From: Arachis hypogaea
Taxonomy: Eukaryota; Streptophyta; Magnoliopsida; Fabales; Fabaceae
NCBI RefSeq assembly: GCF_003086295.3
Contig: NC_092053.1
Coordinates: 90,616,745-90,680,744 of the forward strand
Direction: 5' to 3'
DNA length: 64,000 nucleotides
A program made the translations under genes and the position numbers. Of this stretch, positions 1 through 12,023 are shown in pieces (position 1 is the stretch's first letter; the number at the start of each line of letters is the position of its first letter). Below the pieces are notes generated by a model. It was not told the DNA's origin and ran no database searches. It saw only the letters and a list, made by a program, of their open reading frames with translations.

Positions 1-628
1 TGTGTGTAAAAAGAGTGTAATGGGTAGTTAGAATTCATTTTAGTGATTAAATTGATATAAGTTAGGTGGGATACTTAAACTAATCAAAGATTCAATTTCT
101 TAGTCCACTTAACCATATTTATCTCACCTTAACCCTAACCCGATTACAACCCTCGAAGACCTCATGACATTTGTATTCATGCATCAAATATTTGTTGATT
201 GTTAGATGAATAACAAATCCTAGAAAGTATGATTGGAGGAGACTTGAGTGATTAAATCCTAAACACTAAACGACTAGAGTGTATACACATCCGGTGAGGG
301 ATTCGATTGCTCAAGTCCATGTCTCTACCTCTTATTTTGTGTTATCTTGCAAGTTGCTTTATTTTAAAAACTAGAATAAATTCTTTAGATTGTGATTACA
401 TTGCAAGATTTCTTTGTTTTAGTCCTAATTGTCTATATGCTTTCTTGGAAATTTGTTTATTTGTTTTTTCAAATCAATAGGAAACTATAGTATAGATAGA
501 AATAGATAGCATCCATTAGTATACTTGCATGATATAGATAGTTTCATTCAATAAGTTGTTTGCCCTTTGATCTTCTTCCTTTGTTTATGATTAGCATGAG
601 ACATGCTATTGTTTAAGTGTGAGAGAAT
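1..628 (+). mobile_element. 3' internal region of a + strand Athila-like LTR retrotransposon (partial)
   Basis: This stretch has no coding frame. Its content matches, in reverse complement, the 3' untranslated internal region of the element at 22926-35460: 'attacaaccctcgaagacctcatga' style text near 145-172 corresponds to the complement of about 24830-24855. It also has the 'gtgtatacac...ccggtgaggg' stretch seen in the complement of 10840-10860. It runs into a polypurine tract and an LTR at 629, so it is the tail of an element whose coding part lies left of the window. The assignment to the Athila-like group rests on these shared non-coding stretches. Confidence 0.6.
615..628 (+). other. Polypurine tract
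   Basis: The purine-rich run AAGTGTGAGAGAAT lies directly before the LTR start TGATGAATCC at 629. It is the plus-strand counterpart of the tracts at 24420-24436 and 10564-10580. This is the expected site of plus-strand DNA priming. Confidence 0.6.
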
Positions 629-2122
629 TGATGAATCCATATTTGATGGTAAATTTTGGCTTGAATTTAGTAGATTTCATCACATAAACCCGCATTTATT
701 CACTTGAATAGCATACTTTTGTGATTTCTTTCTAAATTGTGCCTAAATATGAAAACATGCTTTTTTATGCTTAAATTAATCAATTTTATTTCTACTTTTA
801 TTCCATTCGATGCCGTGATATGATTTGTTGAGTGATTTCAGGTCCAATGGGCAAGAATGGCAAGGTAAAAGTGGAAGAAAGCATGCAAAATGGAAGATTT
901 CATGAAAAAAACAAAGGAGAAACGCACACTCTAGTATGCGTACGCACACAACCTTGTGCATAGGCACAAGTCCTGACGCATGACATCGTTAAAAAGTTAC
1001 GTTGCTCGCTATTTTGGGGGCCTCTTGGCCCAATTTTAGAAGTCTTGAAGCTGAATAGAAGCTATATCAAAGGGGCAACATTCCATATGAAGAGGAGGAC
1101 CATTACACATTATTACACACCATATTAGATAGTTTTAGTTAGATTTAGGTTAGTTTTAGGGTTTTGTTAGGGTTTATAGTAGAAATTTCTATTCTCAATT
1201 TTGATCTTAGATAATTGCTTATCTCATTGTAAGTAATCTTTAATTCTCTCTTTGATTACACTACTCTTGCTACACTTTCTCATAGTTGAAGTTACTTTGT
1301 TAGTATATCCAATTTTGATTTCTTGAATCTTTTGTTGATGATCTTGTGTTTTATGATTTATATATGCTTGATTAAGTTTCTATTGTTGATTTTGTGCATA
1401 GTTAGGTCATAGTTTTCATTATATTTTGCAATTTTTCATGTTTTTCTTTTATACCCACCAAGTGTTTGTGAAAATGCCAATTATGAATTTTGAGTAGAAT
1501 TTCACCTTTTGCCTTGGGAAATGAGTAACTAGGATACTAGAGTCATAATGTCCGACATTTAATGGTAATTTTGGGTTGTTAGTTACTCTTTTTTCCACTA
1601 ACGCTAGCTTTTTACTAAGTTAATTAGTAAGTTAGCTAGGATTTGTGGATTAAGGTTAATTATGCTCGCTTAACTTACTCCTCGATGTTAGGGGTTAACG
1701 AAGTGAGATTAACTCGTCAAAATTGCCATAGTTGTGGTTATGACATAGGATATGATTCCTTAACACTCATTTCCAAGTCAAGGCTCTTTTATACATTTAT
1801 CACATTTTCACTAGTTTTGACCTCATTTTCTTCTAATTTGCATTAGTTGTCTTTTGAGCCACTGTAGTTCATTTTTTTTAGTTTTTTTTACATTTCCATT
1901 CCATGCTTGAAAACCCCCCTTATTTCTCAACCAAAAGTGTGTATACCTAATTACTAGTTCGAGGGAAGACGACCCGGAATTTAAAACTGCCAGTTATTTT
2001 GTTTCGAATTATGACAATCTTTATTTTAAACTTTGATTGTGGGCCGTAATTGTTGATTGGGGCTATATTCACAACGCAATTCTTATTAAGGAAATTTCTA
2101 ACCGATGTTTGGCCTTACATCA
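629..2122 (+). repeat. 3' LTR of a + strand Athila-like retrotransposon
   Basis: The LTR starts TGATGAATCC after the polypurine tract and ends ACATCA, about 1494 bp. It holds the box CCATTCGATGCC at 803-814, about 175 bp from its 5' edge, which recurs at the same distance in the other Athila-like LTRs here. Near its 3' side is the GGGAAGACGACCCGG box, also shared. A palindromic TGCGTACGCACA cluster lies at 923-985. The following bases GTCAC (2123-2127) would be the target-site duplication, but the other copy is outside the window. Confidence 0.65.
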
Positions 2123-2738
2123 GTCACAAATGACTAGCAATATGAAAGTCAACCAATAATATAATCTCATGGGTATTTCTTAACCTGTTTATTCTCTCTA
2201 AAATTATTTAGTGGTATTTTGGAGCAAAAATAATATGCAGTACCAATATTGCCTGTACCAATATGGATATCTGTTTTATCGAAATACGGTAGAAGCAAGC
2301 GGTTAGAAAATTACCACTTTAGTAATTATCCACTTTATTATGACTAGACTCACTATCTTTTCTCCGTTTTTTTTCACCATATATTAATTTACCATGCAGT
2401 AAATTAATTAAGATGATTATAAGTGAGATTATCCTATCCTAATCATTTATGGCTCATACTTTTTCATCCACTTTTATCTCTTGGCCAAAAATCACCCTTT
2501 CTTTTAACCATATGCTTAAATTTTACTTTGATGACCAAGCAAATTAATTAGTGGATCAGCATGACATATAGGGTAGAGTAATAGTAATTAATCCAACCTT
2601 ATCTCTTCACCTCTTCCAATGTGCTTTCCCATCCCCCTCTTTATATATAAATACCTTTTTTCCTTTTACCATACTCTTATTTACCAAGTGAGAATAACAA
2701 ATATAACTAGAGAAAAAGAGAGTGAGGATGAGATTTTT
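2123..2738. other. Possible low-copy host DNA between two transposons
   Basis: I recognise no repeat or coding frame here. The stretch lies between the LTR ending at 2122 and the DNA transposon starting near 2739. It may be the original host sequence, and the TATA-like element at 2641-2653 suggests a former promoter. Confidence 0.35.
2641..2653 (+). promoter_or_regulatory. TATA-box-like element
   Basis: The sequence TTATATATAAATA follows a pyrimidine-rich tract and precedes an A/G-rich leader at about 2690-2730, as in a plant core promoter. The DNA transposon at 2739 separates it from any gene. Function is inferred from composition only. Confidence 0.3.
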
Positions 2739-4641
2739 TAAGGTTGCGAGAACCAAATCGGTCAAAAAATCAGTAGAATGACTGGTTTATTGGTTCAATG
2801 GTTTGACCGGGGTTCAACCAGTGTTCAACTGATTAATTAGATATTAAATAAAATGATTAAAAAATAAATATATAATTTTTAAATATTTTAAAAAAATCAT
2901 CAATCATCAATAAAATTATTTCAGAAAATTTAACAAAACGGCATCAACTATCATCTATCAAAATTTAAGAGATGTAAAACACCATGACAAAATTATCGCA
3001 GATTCATTGAAATCAACCATCAACAATTATTCCAATTTCATAACAATTATAGAAACCAAAAATTTGACACACTGAAGTTTGTGTGACCTACTATTATGGT
3101 ATCAAGAGATCCATTGAGTGGAAAGTCTAAAAAGAAACCATGGAGGTCTTGATTTTTTGAGATGTCAATATATGACAAAGTTGTAATATGGAAGATCTTT
3201 GGAAAAAAATGTTCCCATCAATCCACAGTGCCACATGCTCAATTCTTGGAGGTGAGGCATTGAACCATTCATGTCCTTCACTTGATATTGATACCTCATC
3301 TAGAAATAATTTTTTAATATTGGTGAGATTTTTTACATGCTTTCCAAAATTAGGAATATGAAGTTTGAAGTCAAAAGATAGTGAAAGATCAAGAGTAACC
3401 AAGCATGTAAGTTAAAAAATCTCTATTGGAATTGTCCCATAAAGCCAGCATGTGACAAGTTCAAATAAGTCAAGTTCTCCAATTAACACAAAGGCAACAA
3501 CAACACTATTCTCTCCTGAGTTCTCATAAGTAATCAGCAATCCTCATCAATCAGCAACAAAAATATAAAACAAGAAAATTTTCAAAAATAATTTCTTATA
3601 ATTCAAAAATAGAAAAATCAGAGAATTCAAAAACAAAAAATTAAACAATTAATCCAAACTCAGCAATCATACCACTACCAACTCTAACTCAAAACACCAC
3701 AAACAGAGAACAATAGCAACTCACCCCAACTCATAACACAACAAACAGAAGAAGAAACAGCAATTCAAAAATCAGCTTTCAAATTTCATTAACTCAGAAA
3801 AATTAACAAAATAAAAGCAACCATAAATTAAAGCAAACATAGATTTGAATCCAAAATTATATCAAAACTCTATTCAGCATTACAAAATTAACAAAATAAA
3901 AAACTAAAGAACTAAAGAACTCTGCAAAAATTCATATAATTAACAAAATAAAAAAATTAACTGAAATAAAAAAAGAAGAACTCACTGCAGCAATTCATAT
4001 AGTTAACAAAATAAAAAAAATTAATTGAAAAATTGAAGAACTCACTATGTCAGAGAGAAGAAAGAAGGTCCAGAGTCCACGGCGGCAGAACAGATGCTCG
4101 ATTGGACAGAGATGGCCGACGACAGAATCTTCAAAGTACGAACCGACCAGCCATCGATGACGATGACAGAATCTTCAAACCGTGCTTCCGACAACAGAAG
4201 CTTCAAAGTTCAGACGAATAGACGATGACTACGCTGAGTGAATCTTCGAATCGCGATTGTGGCAACCGCTTGTGGTCATTGTCGACGTTGATTGGGCTAG
4301 GGATAGTGGAATTCCTTCTGGCTTCTGCAGTTCTACTCGTTGAAGGAAAGGAAAATTAGGGTTGAGGGAGGGCTGGGAGGCATGGTGACTGGTGAATGAC
4401 TTTGTTAGGTTAGGTAGGTGTGGCTTTTTGTTTTTTAGCGTAAAAAACGACAACATTTTGGGGCATTTTAAGAAACCAGAACTCAAAAAAACCTGGCCGA
4501 TTTGTCGGTTAACTGCCAGTTCGACCAATTTTTCCACCAGTTTTTTGTATGATGGTTCTGAAGTTCAACCGAACCGGTCAGATGACCGGTTTTCAGTTAA
4601 CTCGGTTGAATTGACCGGTCTGGTCCGATTTTCAGAAACTT
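2739..4641. mobile_element. Degenerate DNA transposon (hAT-like?) with CCGGT-rich ends
   Basis: Both ends are rich in GGTTCAA and ACCGGT motifs in opposite orientation. The left end reads AGGTTGCGAGAACC and the right end, complemented, reads AGTTTCTGAAAATC, about 9 of 14 matching. The interior is AT-rich, with a GC-richer 4060-4400 segment near the right end. I recognise no transposase. I found no convincing target-site duplication, so the exact ends and the hAT assignment are uncertain. The element carries a receptor-like-protein fragment at 3061-3472. Confidence 0.45.
3061..3472 (-). pseudogene. Fragment of a leucine-rich-repeat receptor-like protein gene
   Basis: Minus-strand translation gives three blocks typical of plant Cf/RLP-type leucine-rich repeats: NLSHAGFMGQ (about 3440-3472), VTLDLSLSFDFKLHIPNF with HVKNLTNIKKLFLDEVSIS (3290-3400), and FPLNGSLDTIIVGHTNFS (about 3068-3121). 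RLPs are plasma-membrane receptors with extracellular repeats; only a short piece of that repeat domain is present, with no signal peptide or membrane segment. Indels around 3425-3440 and near 3125 put the blocks in different frames, so it cannot be translated as one protein. It lies inside the DNA transposon at 2739-4641 and was probably captured by it. The blocks are recognised from memory of the family, not by a search. Confidence 0.6.
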
Positions 4642-5539
4642 GATTGGAAAGAAGAGATCTAGCTCTAACCTCATGCAATCTACCCTCCCATAATCTAGTA
4701 CACTACGTTACTTGTCAAGTAAGTAAGCACTAGAATCAATCTTCCAACCTTCTTGTATCTCTTTCAAGATTTTTCAAGCAAGCTAATACTAGGAGCTTCC
4801 ATAATCAAGGAGAGAACACCAAAATTCCAAGCTAAAAAAGTAAAAAAATCTCCTCCCTTTTTCCACCGTACATTCGGCTATTATGGCTTCTTAGGAGCAA
4901 GAAATTGTACTTTTATTATATGACCATATCTCACTCATATATCATATTCTAGGATTCCTCAAGATTCAAGTTCAAGAAGGTGAGAGTTTACCTCCTCTTT
5001 TCCCTCATGGTTCGGCCATGAAGGATTCATTTTATTAAAGTAGCATATTGTTTTCTTCGGAGATATTCGGAGCCTAGAAAAACTAAGGAAGTGCCTTGAG
5101 AAACTTGACTAATAAGGTAAGAGTTAGGACTAGGTAAAAAGCTTCCTATCTGTGCAAAAAGTTTTTTTTTTATACTTAATGCTATGTGATGGTGATAAAT
5201 GGTTTCTAGCTTTGTGAACACATAAATGTTTATGTGAAATTATGCCATGTATGATTATATCAAAAGTTTGATTAAAATTATTTGATGATAAGAAGTGGCC
5301 GAATGACCTATGGCTCTTGGGACAAGATTGCATGTCTTGAAAGATAAGGAATAAGTGAAAATTCTTAAAGAATGATATTTAAAAGAAGCTAAAGAGAATG
5401 AAATATTGAGACACTAGGATAGTAGTTTCTAAGAGAATCAATAAGAGAATTAGATAATGCTCTAGAAAATAACATATGATGTACCAACCTTTGGGCCTAA
5501 TGATAATTAGGGAGTAAGGTAACTAGGGAGTACACTAAT
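4642..5539. other. Unclassified intergenic or repeat-derived sequence
   Basis: I see no supported gene. The text around 4860-5030, with TTCGGCTATTATGGC and GGTTCGGCCATGAAGG, resembles leader or LTR sequence of plant retrotransposons, but no boundary could be placed. The segment ends at the LTR start at 5540. Confidence 0.3.
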
Positions 5540-7879
5540 TGTAACACCCATTATTTTCAAAAAATTTAATTATAAATAAGTTATGTTCTGTTTTATTAAA
5601 TTGAACTTTTTATTATAGAAATTATTTTACCAAAGATAATTAAGTTGATTTTTATAAAAATGAATTTTATATAATCTAAATTGAATAATTGAAAGTTTTG
5701 ATTAATTTTAAGAATAAAAAAAATTATTCATTTGTCTCTAATTTTAAAAACTAGAGTACTTATTTAAAAATAATTTGTAAGTTGATAATTAAATAGTATT
5801 CTTAAAGATAATTATGTTTGGTTTTAAATTACTACTCTACCCTCTAATTTTATTAAAAAAAATACCAAACCACCCTCACCCCTCTTTTTTCCAAACTAAA
5901 CCATACTTTTACCCTGACCCTAATCTCACCTACACACTCTCCTCATTACCCTCCAACCGCCACCCTCACGCAACACACACCCCCACGCCAAGAGAGAAGA
6001 GAGAATGAGAGAAGAAGAGAAGAGAGGAGGGGGGGTTATCTTGCCATGTTAAGGGCCATCGCGAGGAACCCAATGCAAGAGAGAGTAACGCATGAGGAGA
6101 GATGCGATCAAGAAGCTACTTTCTATCATCCCCGTCGCGCCTTGCTACTGCCATCTCCATCGCATCTTGTTGCCAACGAGATCGCCGTCATCGTCGCGGC
6201 TATGGGCTAGGGCTTTGAAGAGAGAGAAGGAGCACGTGAAGATGAGAGAAACGCGAGGACCAAGGAGAGGGCAGTGCCGCTGCCATCGCTATTGCAGTCA
6301 TCAGTGAGTTTATAGTGTCATTGGGGGTGCCGTTTCATCACCGTCGGAGCCACAGCCGTCATTACTGATGGAGCTTCACTGCGGAGTTACATGCCACTAT
6401 CGGCAGTACCGTTCTTTTTCCTTTCCGGTTAGACTCTACTTCATTCTTCAAATTGCAATGTTTCCATCATTGCCTGCCACGATTACTGTTCTTGTTGCTA
6501 CATTAGTGATGAGTTTTGTTTTTTCGTAGCTTTTTGTTGCTTCTGCTAGGTTCTATTCTTGTCGGTGAGGGTTGTTGGAGTTGCTACTGCTCCATTCTTT
6601 CATTCCTCTCTGGTACAATGAGTAGTTCTTGTTCTGAAACTCTTGCCACTATTGCTCTATTATATATTATTGAGGATTTTTCAATGTAAATATCTTAGGG
6701 TTGAGCTACCATAACTGTATGCGATGTTTGATAGCTGTTACTGCTGCAGGAATGGTTAGAATTGACTCTATTGTTGTGAAATAAGAATAAAAGGAAATTT
6801 GTCACATTTAAATACTGGGTTTCAACTATTTGAGGTAGGATTTTTCTTAAAACCTATTTTATTTAAAGAAATTGTTATAAATCGATATCAAAGTGAAAAA
6901 TGTATTTTTCTGTGATTGTGTGAGTCTTATGGATTAAATTAGGTTGTGCTGGATAATTATGATTGATTTGATTTGGTGGCTGAAATTATGGATTTTGTTG
7001 ATTTTCTTGAGTTAGTGATTATGTTGATTTCTTTGAGTTGGTGTTGTTGTGACAATGGTTTAGTAAAAGTTTGATGGAAATTGATTTGTGTATATTGAGA
7101 AATGGTTTGACATTAGAAATAGATTGGTACATGTTGAGAAATGGATTGGTACTGAAAATGGTTGAGAAGGGTTGAGGGATGTTGGTTTGGAGAAAACTCT
7201 TGAAGAATGGAAAGTTCTGAGGTTTAGGGGAGGTTCTGCCAAAATTTTGATAAGCATTAACTAATTTTGGTTTGATTAATTATGAAAAAATTATATTTTT
7301 TGGCGCTTTAGCAAAATTTAAAGTAATGAAAATGATTAATTAGGAATAAATTATGTTTTTTCGATTAATATTACGATTGGGAATTAAAATGAGTTTTTGA
7401 GTCTTTTAGGAGACGTTTTGAGCTTGAAAATGAAATTGAAGTTAGTTTTGAGAATTTGGTTAAAAAATGAGTTTTATTTGATTAATTCTAATATTAAAGG
7501 GTTATATTTTGAGAAGTTTTAGTGAATTTGAAGTATTTGCATTTGATGGGTGAAATGGAACCATTTTCGAGCCTTTTTGGGGAAGTATTAAACTTAAAAA
7601 ATGGAGTTGAAATTGGTTTTGGGATTTTGGTTAAACAACAATGAGTTTTATTTATTAAGTTGTAACTTTCTAAGAATTCTGATATGAGAGCTAAAGAACT
7701 TTAGCTATAATTTGAATGGAACTTGAGAAGCTTAAAAGTTGGGTTTAGTTATCCTTTAAAGTAATTACTTAAAGAATGATATTTGAGATTAAATGAGACG
7801 AATTTTGAGATTGGTTATTGATGATAATATTAATGAAGATTATGATTATGTTAATGATGATATGATGATGATAATGTTT

Positions 7880-8500
7880 AGATTTGATGTTATGGGGATG
7901 GTGGTTTTGTCCTACCCATGGTGAGGATGGTGGCTTGTCCCGCTCACGAATAGCCAAGTTGAGGATGAAGGGTTTCTTCTCTTGCTACAATAGATAAGTT
8001 GAAGATAAAGAATTTTCTCTCTTATTGTGGTGGACAAGTTTGAGATTGAGGATTCTCTCTCTTGTTGCATCGAAAAATTGGATAGAAGGTTGAGGATTTC
8101 TTTCAATTCAATTCTCAACTGTAGTGAGGACGGTGGTTTTATCCCACTATGGCTTGAGGATAATTATCCTTGTAATAAATGTTAACATAAAGAATTATGA
8201 ATTTGAATTCGATTTTGGTTATGATTATAATTATATTTGGTTGGAATATGATTATAAAGAATTGTGGTTCTGATTGTGGTCTTAGTTATATTTGATTGTG
8301 ATTATGATTGAAATGAGATTATGATTGATGTTATAGGGATGGTGGTTTGTCCCACCCACGATGAGAATGGTGGCTTTGTCCCAGTTATAAATAGGCAAGT
8401 TGAGGTTTAGAATTCTCTCTCCTGTGTTATTGTGGATATGCGGGATTGAGAATTTCCTCTCTTGTTACATTAGGAGATTGGATAGAAGGTTATGGATTCC
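7880..8500 (+). repeat. Imperfect internal repeats in the Tekay-type LTR
   Basis: The phrase GATGGTGGTTTTGTCC / GGTGGCTTGTCCC followed by 'caagttgag' and 'ttctctctcttgt' recurs several times from about 7895 to 8480 with heavy divergence. I read it as an old imperfect tandem array inside the LTR. The unit length is irregular. Confidence 0.45.
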
Positions 8501-8581
8501 ATTCAATTCAATTTCTTATTATGGTGTGAACGAGTTAGGTTGAGAATTCTCTATCGTTTCATCATAATCTCTCTCTGATTG

Positions 8582-8680
8582 TAAGGTGATAGAGCACTTT
8601 TCATCTGAGACAGGTGATAGGACACTCTCTGAGATAAAATGATACCCCCAATGAGAAGGTGACAGGGCACTCTCCCTCCA
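8582..8680 (+). repeat. GGTGAYAGGGCAC short repeats
   Basis: Four related copies (aggtgatagagcac, aggtgataggacac, a diverged copy near 8635, aaggtgacagggcac) are spaced about 20-40 bp apart. The complementary motif GTGCCCTACCACC forms the array at 45640-45875 in the other Tekay-type LTR. Confidence 0.5.
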
Positions 8681-9091
8681 AGACCGGCTTGTGATAAGCT
8701 GGAATATTTTTCCTCCTGGGATATGAAAAAGAGAGACAATGTGCTGGTTAGCTACCGGATGTGTCGAGTTTTGGCAGTTTAACCAGCATGTGAGCTCACG
8801 GCTAGTAGGACAAGCATGCATCATACTGCATTTGTTTGAAATTACTGGGGTCTTCATAATTACTTGGTTTGTCTAATTGATATTTCGTTAACTGCTAATT
8901 GTATTACTTGTCATATTGTTCTCTATGTCTGATTACTTGTGATTGTGACTTGTTAGTTTGGGTTATGGTGGAGTGTGGTGGCTTGTAAGAGATTGACTTT
9001 ATGATGGTTTGATTGCTGGATGAATTTTTAGGCTGGGGGCCATGATTGATTGAGTTATATCTCTTGATGTGTTGTGGTGTATTTTGGGCCG

Positions 9092-9096
9092 GAGGC
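9092..9096. other. Target-site duplication GAGGC (left)
   Basis: GAGGC lies immediately before the LTR start at 9097 and again at 40998-41002 immediately after the distal LTR end. This marks a single insertion of everything between. Confidence 0.85.
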
Positions 9097-10563
9097 TGAC
9101 GAACTGATTCCTGCCAGTAAAGAATTTTTATTAAAATAATCACGTTGTAAGTATAGTTTCTAAACTAACAGAGAATTCTTTTGTACAAAAGTTTGGTTGT
9201 GACAAGTAACAAAACCCAATAAAATTTATAACCGAAGTATTTAAACCTCGGGTCGTCTTCTCAAAGAATTGCAGGGAAGTATGATTTATTATTGGTTATG
9301 GAAATTGTATATTTTTGTTTTGGGTTTTTGAAATAAGGAACAAGTAATTTAAATGGCAAGAAAAATAAATTAATAATTAGAAAATCTCTTGGCAAGGTAA
9401 AAGAACTGGAAATCCTATCCCAGTTATCCTTATCAGGTGTGATGAGAATTGTTATTGCTCCCACTTAGTTAACCCTTACTAAATAAAGGAAAGTCAAGTG
9501 GACCAATCAATTTGATCCTCAAGTCCTAGTCAACTCCTGTGGAAAGACTAGCTTTAGAGCGATCCAAATCAATCAGCAATTCCCAATTTTCAATCAACTG
9601 TTGAGTCTGATAACTCAAGTGTTACCAATTACTTAACTAAAGGAAAAAGGAGAAAAATCTAAATTAAATTAAAAGCATCAATAACTGAATAAAATAATTA
9701 TAAATCTGAAATACCTCAATATGTATTAATTAAGAAAACCAATCCTAACATGGAGTTCATAAACCAAATTGAAAAGATAAATATCAATTAAAGTAATAGA
9801 TTAAATAAAAGTAAAAATAAATTAAAGGAACATTGAACCTGTGATTAAAGAGAAGTAGCCTAATCATAATAGAAATCCTAAATCCTAATCCTAAGAGAGA
9901 GGAGAAAGCCTCTCTCTCTAAAAACTATATCTAAACCTAAAATTATGTGAATGAATGTTATCTCTATCATTGAATAAATGCATTCCCCCACTTTATAGCC
10001 TCTAATCTGTATTTTCTGGGCCGAGAACTAGGCCGGAAACAGCCCAGAAATCGCTGATTGTGAATTCTGTCACGCTGATTTTCGCAGATGTGACATGTGC
10101 GCGTGATACACGCATCTGCGTCATCTATCCTTAGAGAAACTATAGCAAATTATATATCATTTTGAAGCCCCGGATGTTAGCTTTCCAACGTAACTGGAAC
10201 CGCGTAATTTGGACCTATGTAGCTCAAGTTATGACCGTTTGAGTGCGAAGAGGTCAGGCTGACAACTTTGCAGTTTCTTCAACTTCTTGTATTCCTTCCA
10301 CTTTTGCATGCTTCTTTTCCATCCTCTAAGCCATTCCTGCCCTATAAATCCTAAAATCACTTAACACACATATCAAGGCATCGAATGGTGATAAGAGGAA
10401 ATTAATTTTAGCAAATTTAAGGCCAAATAAACATGTTTTCAATCATAGCACAAAATCAGGAAGGAAAATGTAAAACCATGCAATTAGTATGAACAAGTGT
10501 ATGAAAGATTGATAAAATCCACTCAAATGAGCACAAGATAAACCGTAAAATAGTGGTTTATCA
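9097..10563 (-). repeat. 3' LTR of the outer Athila-like element
   Basis: This 1467-bp LTR is the partner of 39530-40997. In element orientation it starts TGATAAACCACTATTTTACG and ends CAGTTCGTCA. The conserved GCATCGAATGG box lies at about 10377-10388, about 175 bp from the 5' edge. By eye the two LTRs differ at about ten positions in their first 190 bp on the + strand, so the insertion is not recent. A gene-conversion or hotspot effect is possible because the divergence looks uneven. Confidence 0.85.
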
Positions 10564-10580
10564 ACCTCCCCACACTTAAA
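10564..10580 (-). other. Polypurine tract next to the 3' LTR (outer element)
   Basis: In element orientation the tract reads TTTAAGTGTGGGGAGGT, directly before the LTR start. An identical 17-base copy lies at 35933-35949 in the same element. Confidence 0.8.
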
Positions 10581-11786
10581 TATTAGCATGTCCTCATGCT
10601 AAGCTCAAGAGAAGCCATAAAGGAGTGAAGAGGAATGGTAGAATGTATGAAATGCAACCTATCTGTATGAATGCAACTACATGCATAATGTTTTTACCTA
10701 CTTGGTTAAAAGTAAATAAATCTTTTAAGAACAATTATGAACTGGATTTCACTAATTCAAATCATAAAAATGAAGTACAAATAGACTTGCAGAAGAAAAT
10801 AGCTTATGAAAGTCGGGAACAAAGAATCGAGCATCGAACCCTCACCGGAAGTGTATACACTCTAATCACTCAAGTGTTTAAGGTTCGATCTCTCAATTCT
10901 CTACTAACCTTGCTTTCTAAGGCTTGCTCTTCTTCTACCAATCAACAAAAGTTTAATGCACAAATACACATATCAAGAGGTCTTTTAAGGGTTGTAATGG
11001 GGTTAGGGTCAAGGTAGGATTGTATTTGGTCAAGTGGACTAAAATATGAATTCTTAATTAACTTAAACTTTTCACCTAACTTTAGACAATCCATGTAATC
11101 ATAATACAACAATAACCATGTTTTCCACATATTCATGTATTCTAATTTCAAGTACAGTACATATGCATTACTTTCACCATTTACTTTGGGGCATTTTGTC
11201 CCCTATTTATTATTTGCTCTTTTTTTTGTTATCTCTCTCTTTTATATATATATATATATTTTTTTTTTCTTTTGTTTTTTTTCTTTTTTTTCAATGCATA
11301 TGATTAAATTATTGAATGCATGAACATATAATAAACTTTTCTTTCACATTTTCATAAAGATATACAACACATAATTCTTAAACCAACTGTTTCCAAACTC
11401 ACTTTTCCCACACTTAATTCATGAGCACTCTCACTAGTCTAAGCTAACCAAGGATTCAAATTAAGGACATTATTGTTTTCCGCTTAGAGTTAATGATGTG
11501 CTAAAGTAAAGAACAAAGGGGTATAATAGGCTCAACATTGGTTTGCAAAGGATAATGAAAGGGTAAGGCCATATGGGTGTGTAAGCTAAGTGAAACAAGG
11601 CCTCAATCATATAAGTGCATGCATACATCAAACCATGGAAATATAGAATTAAGCAAGACAAAGATCACAATTTTAGAGAGAATAACACACACCAAAAATA
11701 AAATATTGGTTGATAAAATACAACCAATCAAATAGGCTCAAAATCTCACTGGTTTTGTGTGTTCGAGCTCAAAACCATATTCCAGT
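10581..11786 (-). mobile_element. 3' untranslated internal region of the outer element
   Basis: It aligns by eye, block by block, with 24437-25660 of the inner element, including the 'gaatgcaact' and 'ggttgtaatggggtt' stretches. The frames it contains are not conserved between the two elements, so I treat it as non-coding. A pyrimidine/TA-rich run lies at 11219-11292. The region stops at the CACTA insertion, after AGT (11784-11786). Confidence 0.65.
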
Positions 11787-12023
11787 CACTACAAGAAAAA
11801 CACTCATTCAGGTACACTTAAAAAATGTAGCCAAAAGTAAAAAAAAAAGATGCCTTAGGCTACGGCTATGCTTTCTGGGCTACGGCTACGCTTTTTGGGG
11901 TGATTCCTATTCGGACGTTGCCTATTCTCAAAGGCTACGCTTTTCTGCACCAAGGGCTACGCTTTTAGCATTTGGGAATAGGGTGCGCTTTTCAAGTGAT
12001 GTTGTCCAGGACCAAAGGCTATG

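Larger units (their letters stand above)
5540..9096 (+). repeat. Chromovirus (Tekay-type) LTR, left part
   Basis: It begins TGTAACACCC, the usual start of Tekay/Del-type chromovirus LTRs. It holds a G/A-rich leader-like stretch (5990-6300) and, at 8582-8680, repeats of the form GGTGAYAGGGCAC that also occur in the minus-strand LTR at 44608-47238. It is broken at 9096 by the nested insertion flanked by GAGGC and resumes at 41003. Small frames inside it, including GC-richer ones at 6092-6307, look like chance frames. No coding domain of the parent element is present, so the lineage rests on LTR features alone. Confidence 0.5.

Noticed and set aside
124..146. Telomere-like CCCTAA repeats
   Set aside because: Only two imperfect units (TTAACCCTAACCC) inside a retrotransposon 3' region.
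4033..4643. Small genes in the GC-richer segment
   Set aside because: Frames on both strands overlap, none has a recognisable domain, and the segment lies in the transposon end region.
9097..10563. Solo LTR
   Set aside because: At first it looked isolated, but the polypurine tract follows it and a partner LTR with PBS and matching GAGGC lies at 39530-40997.
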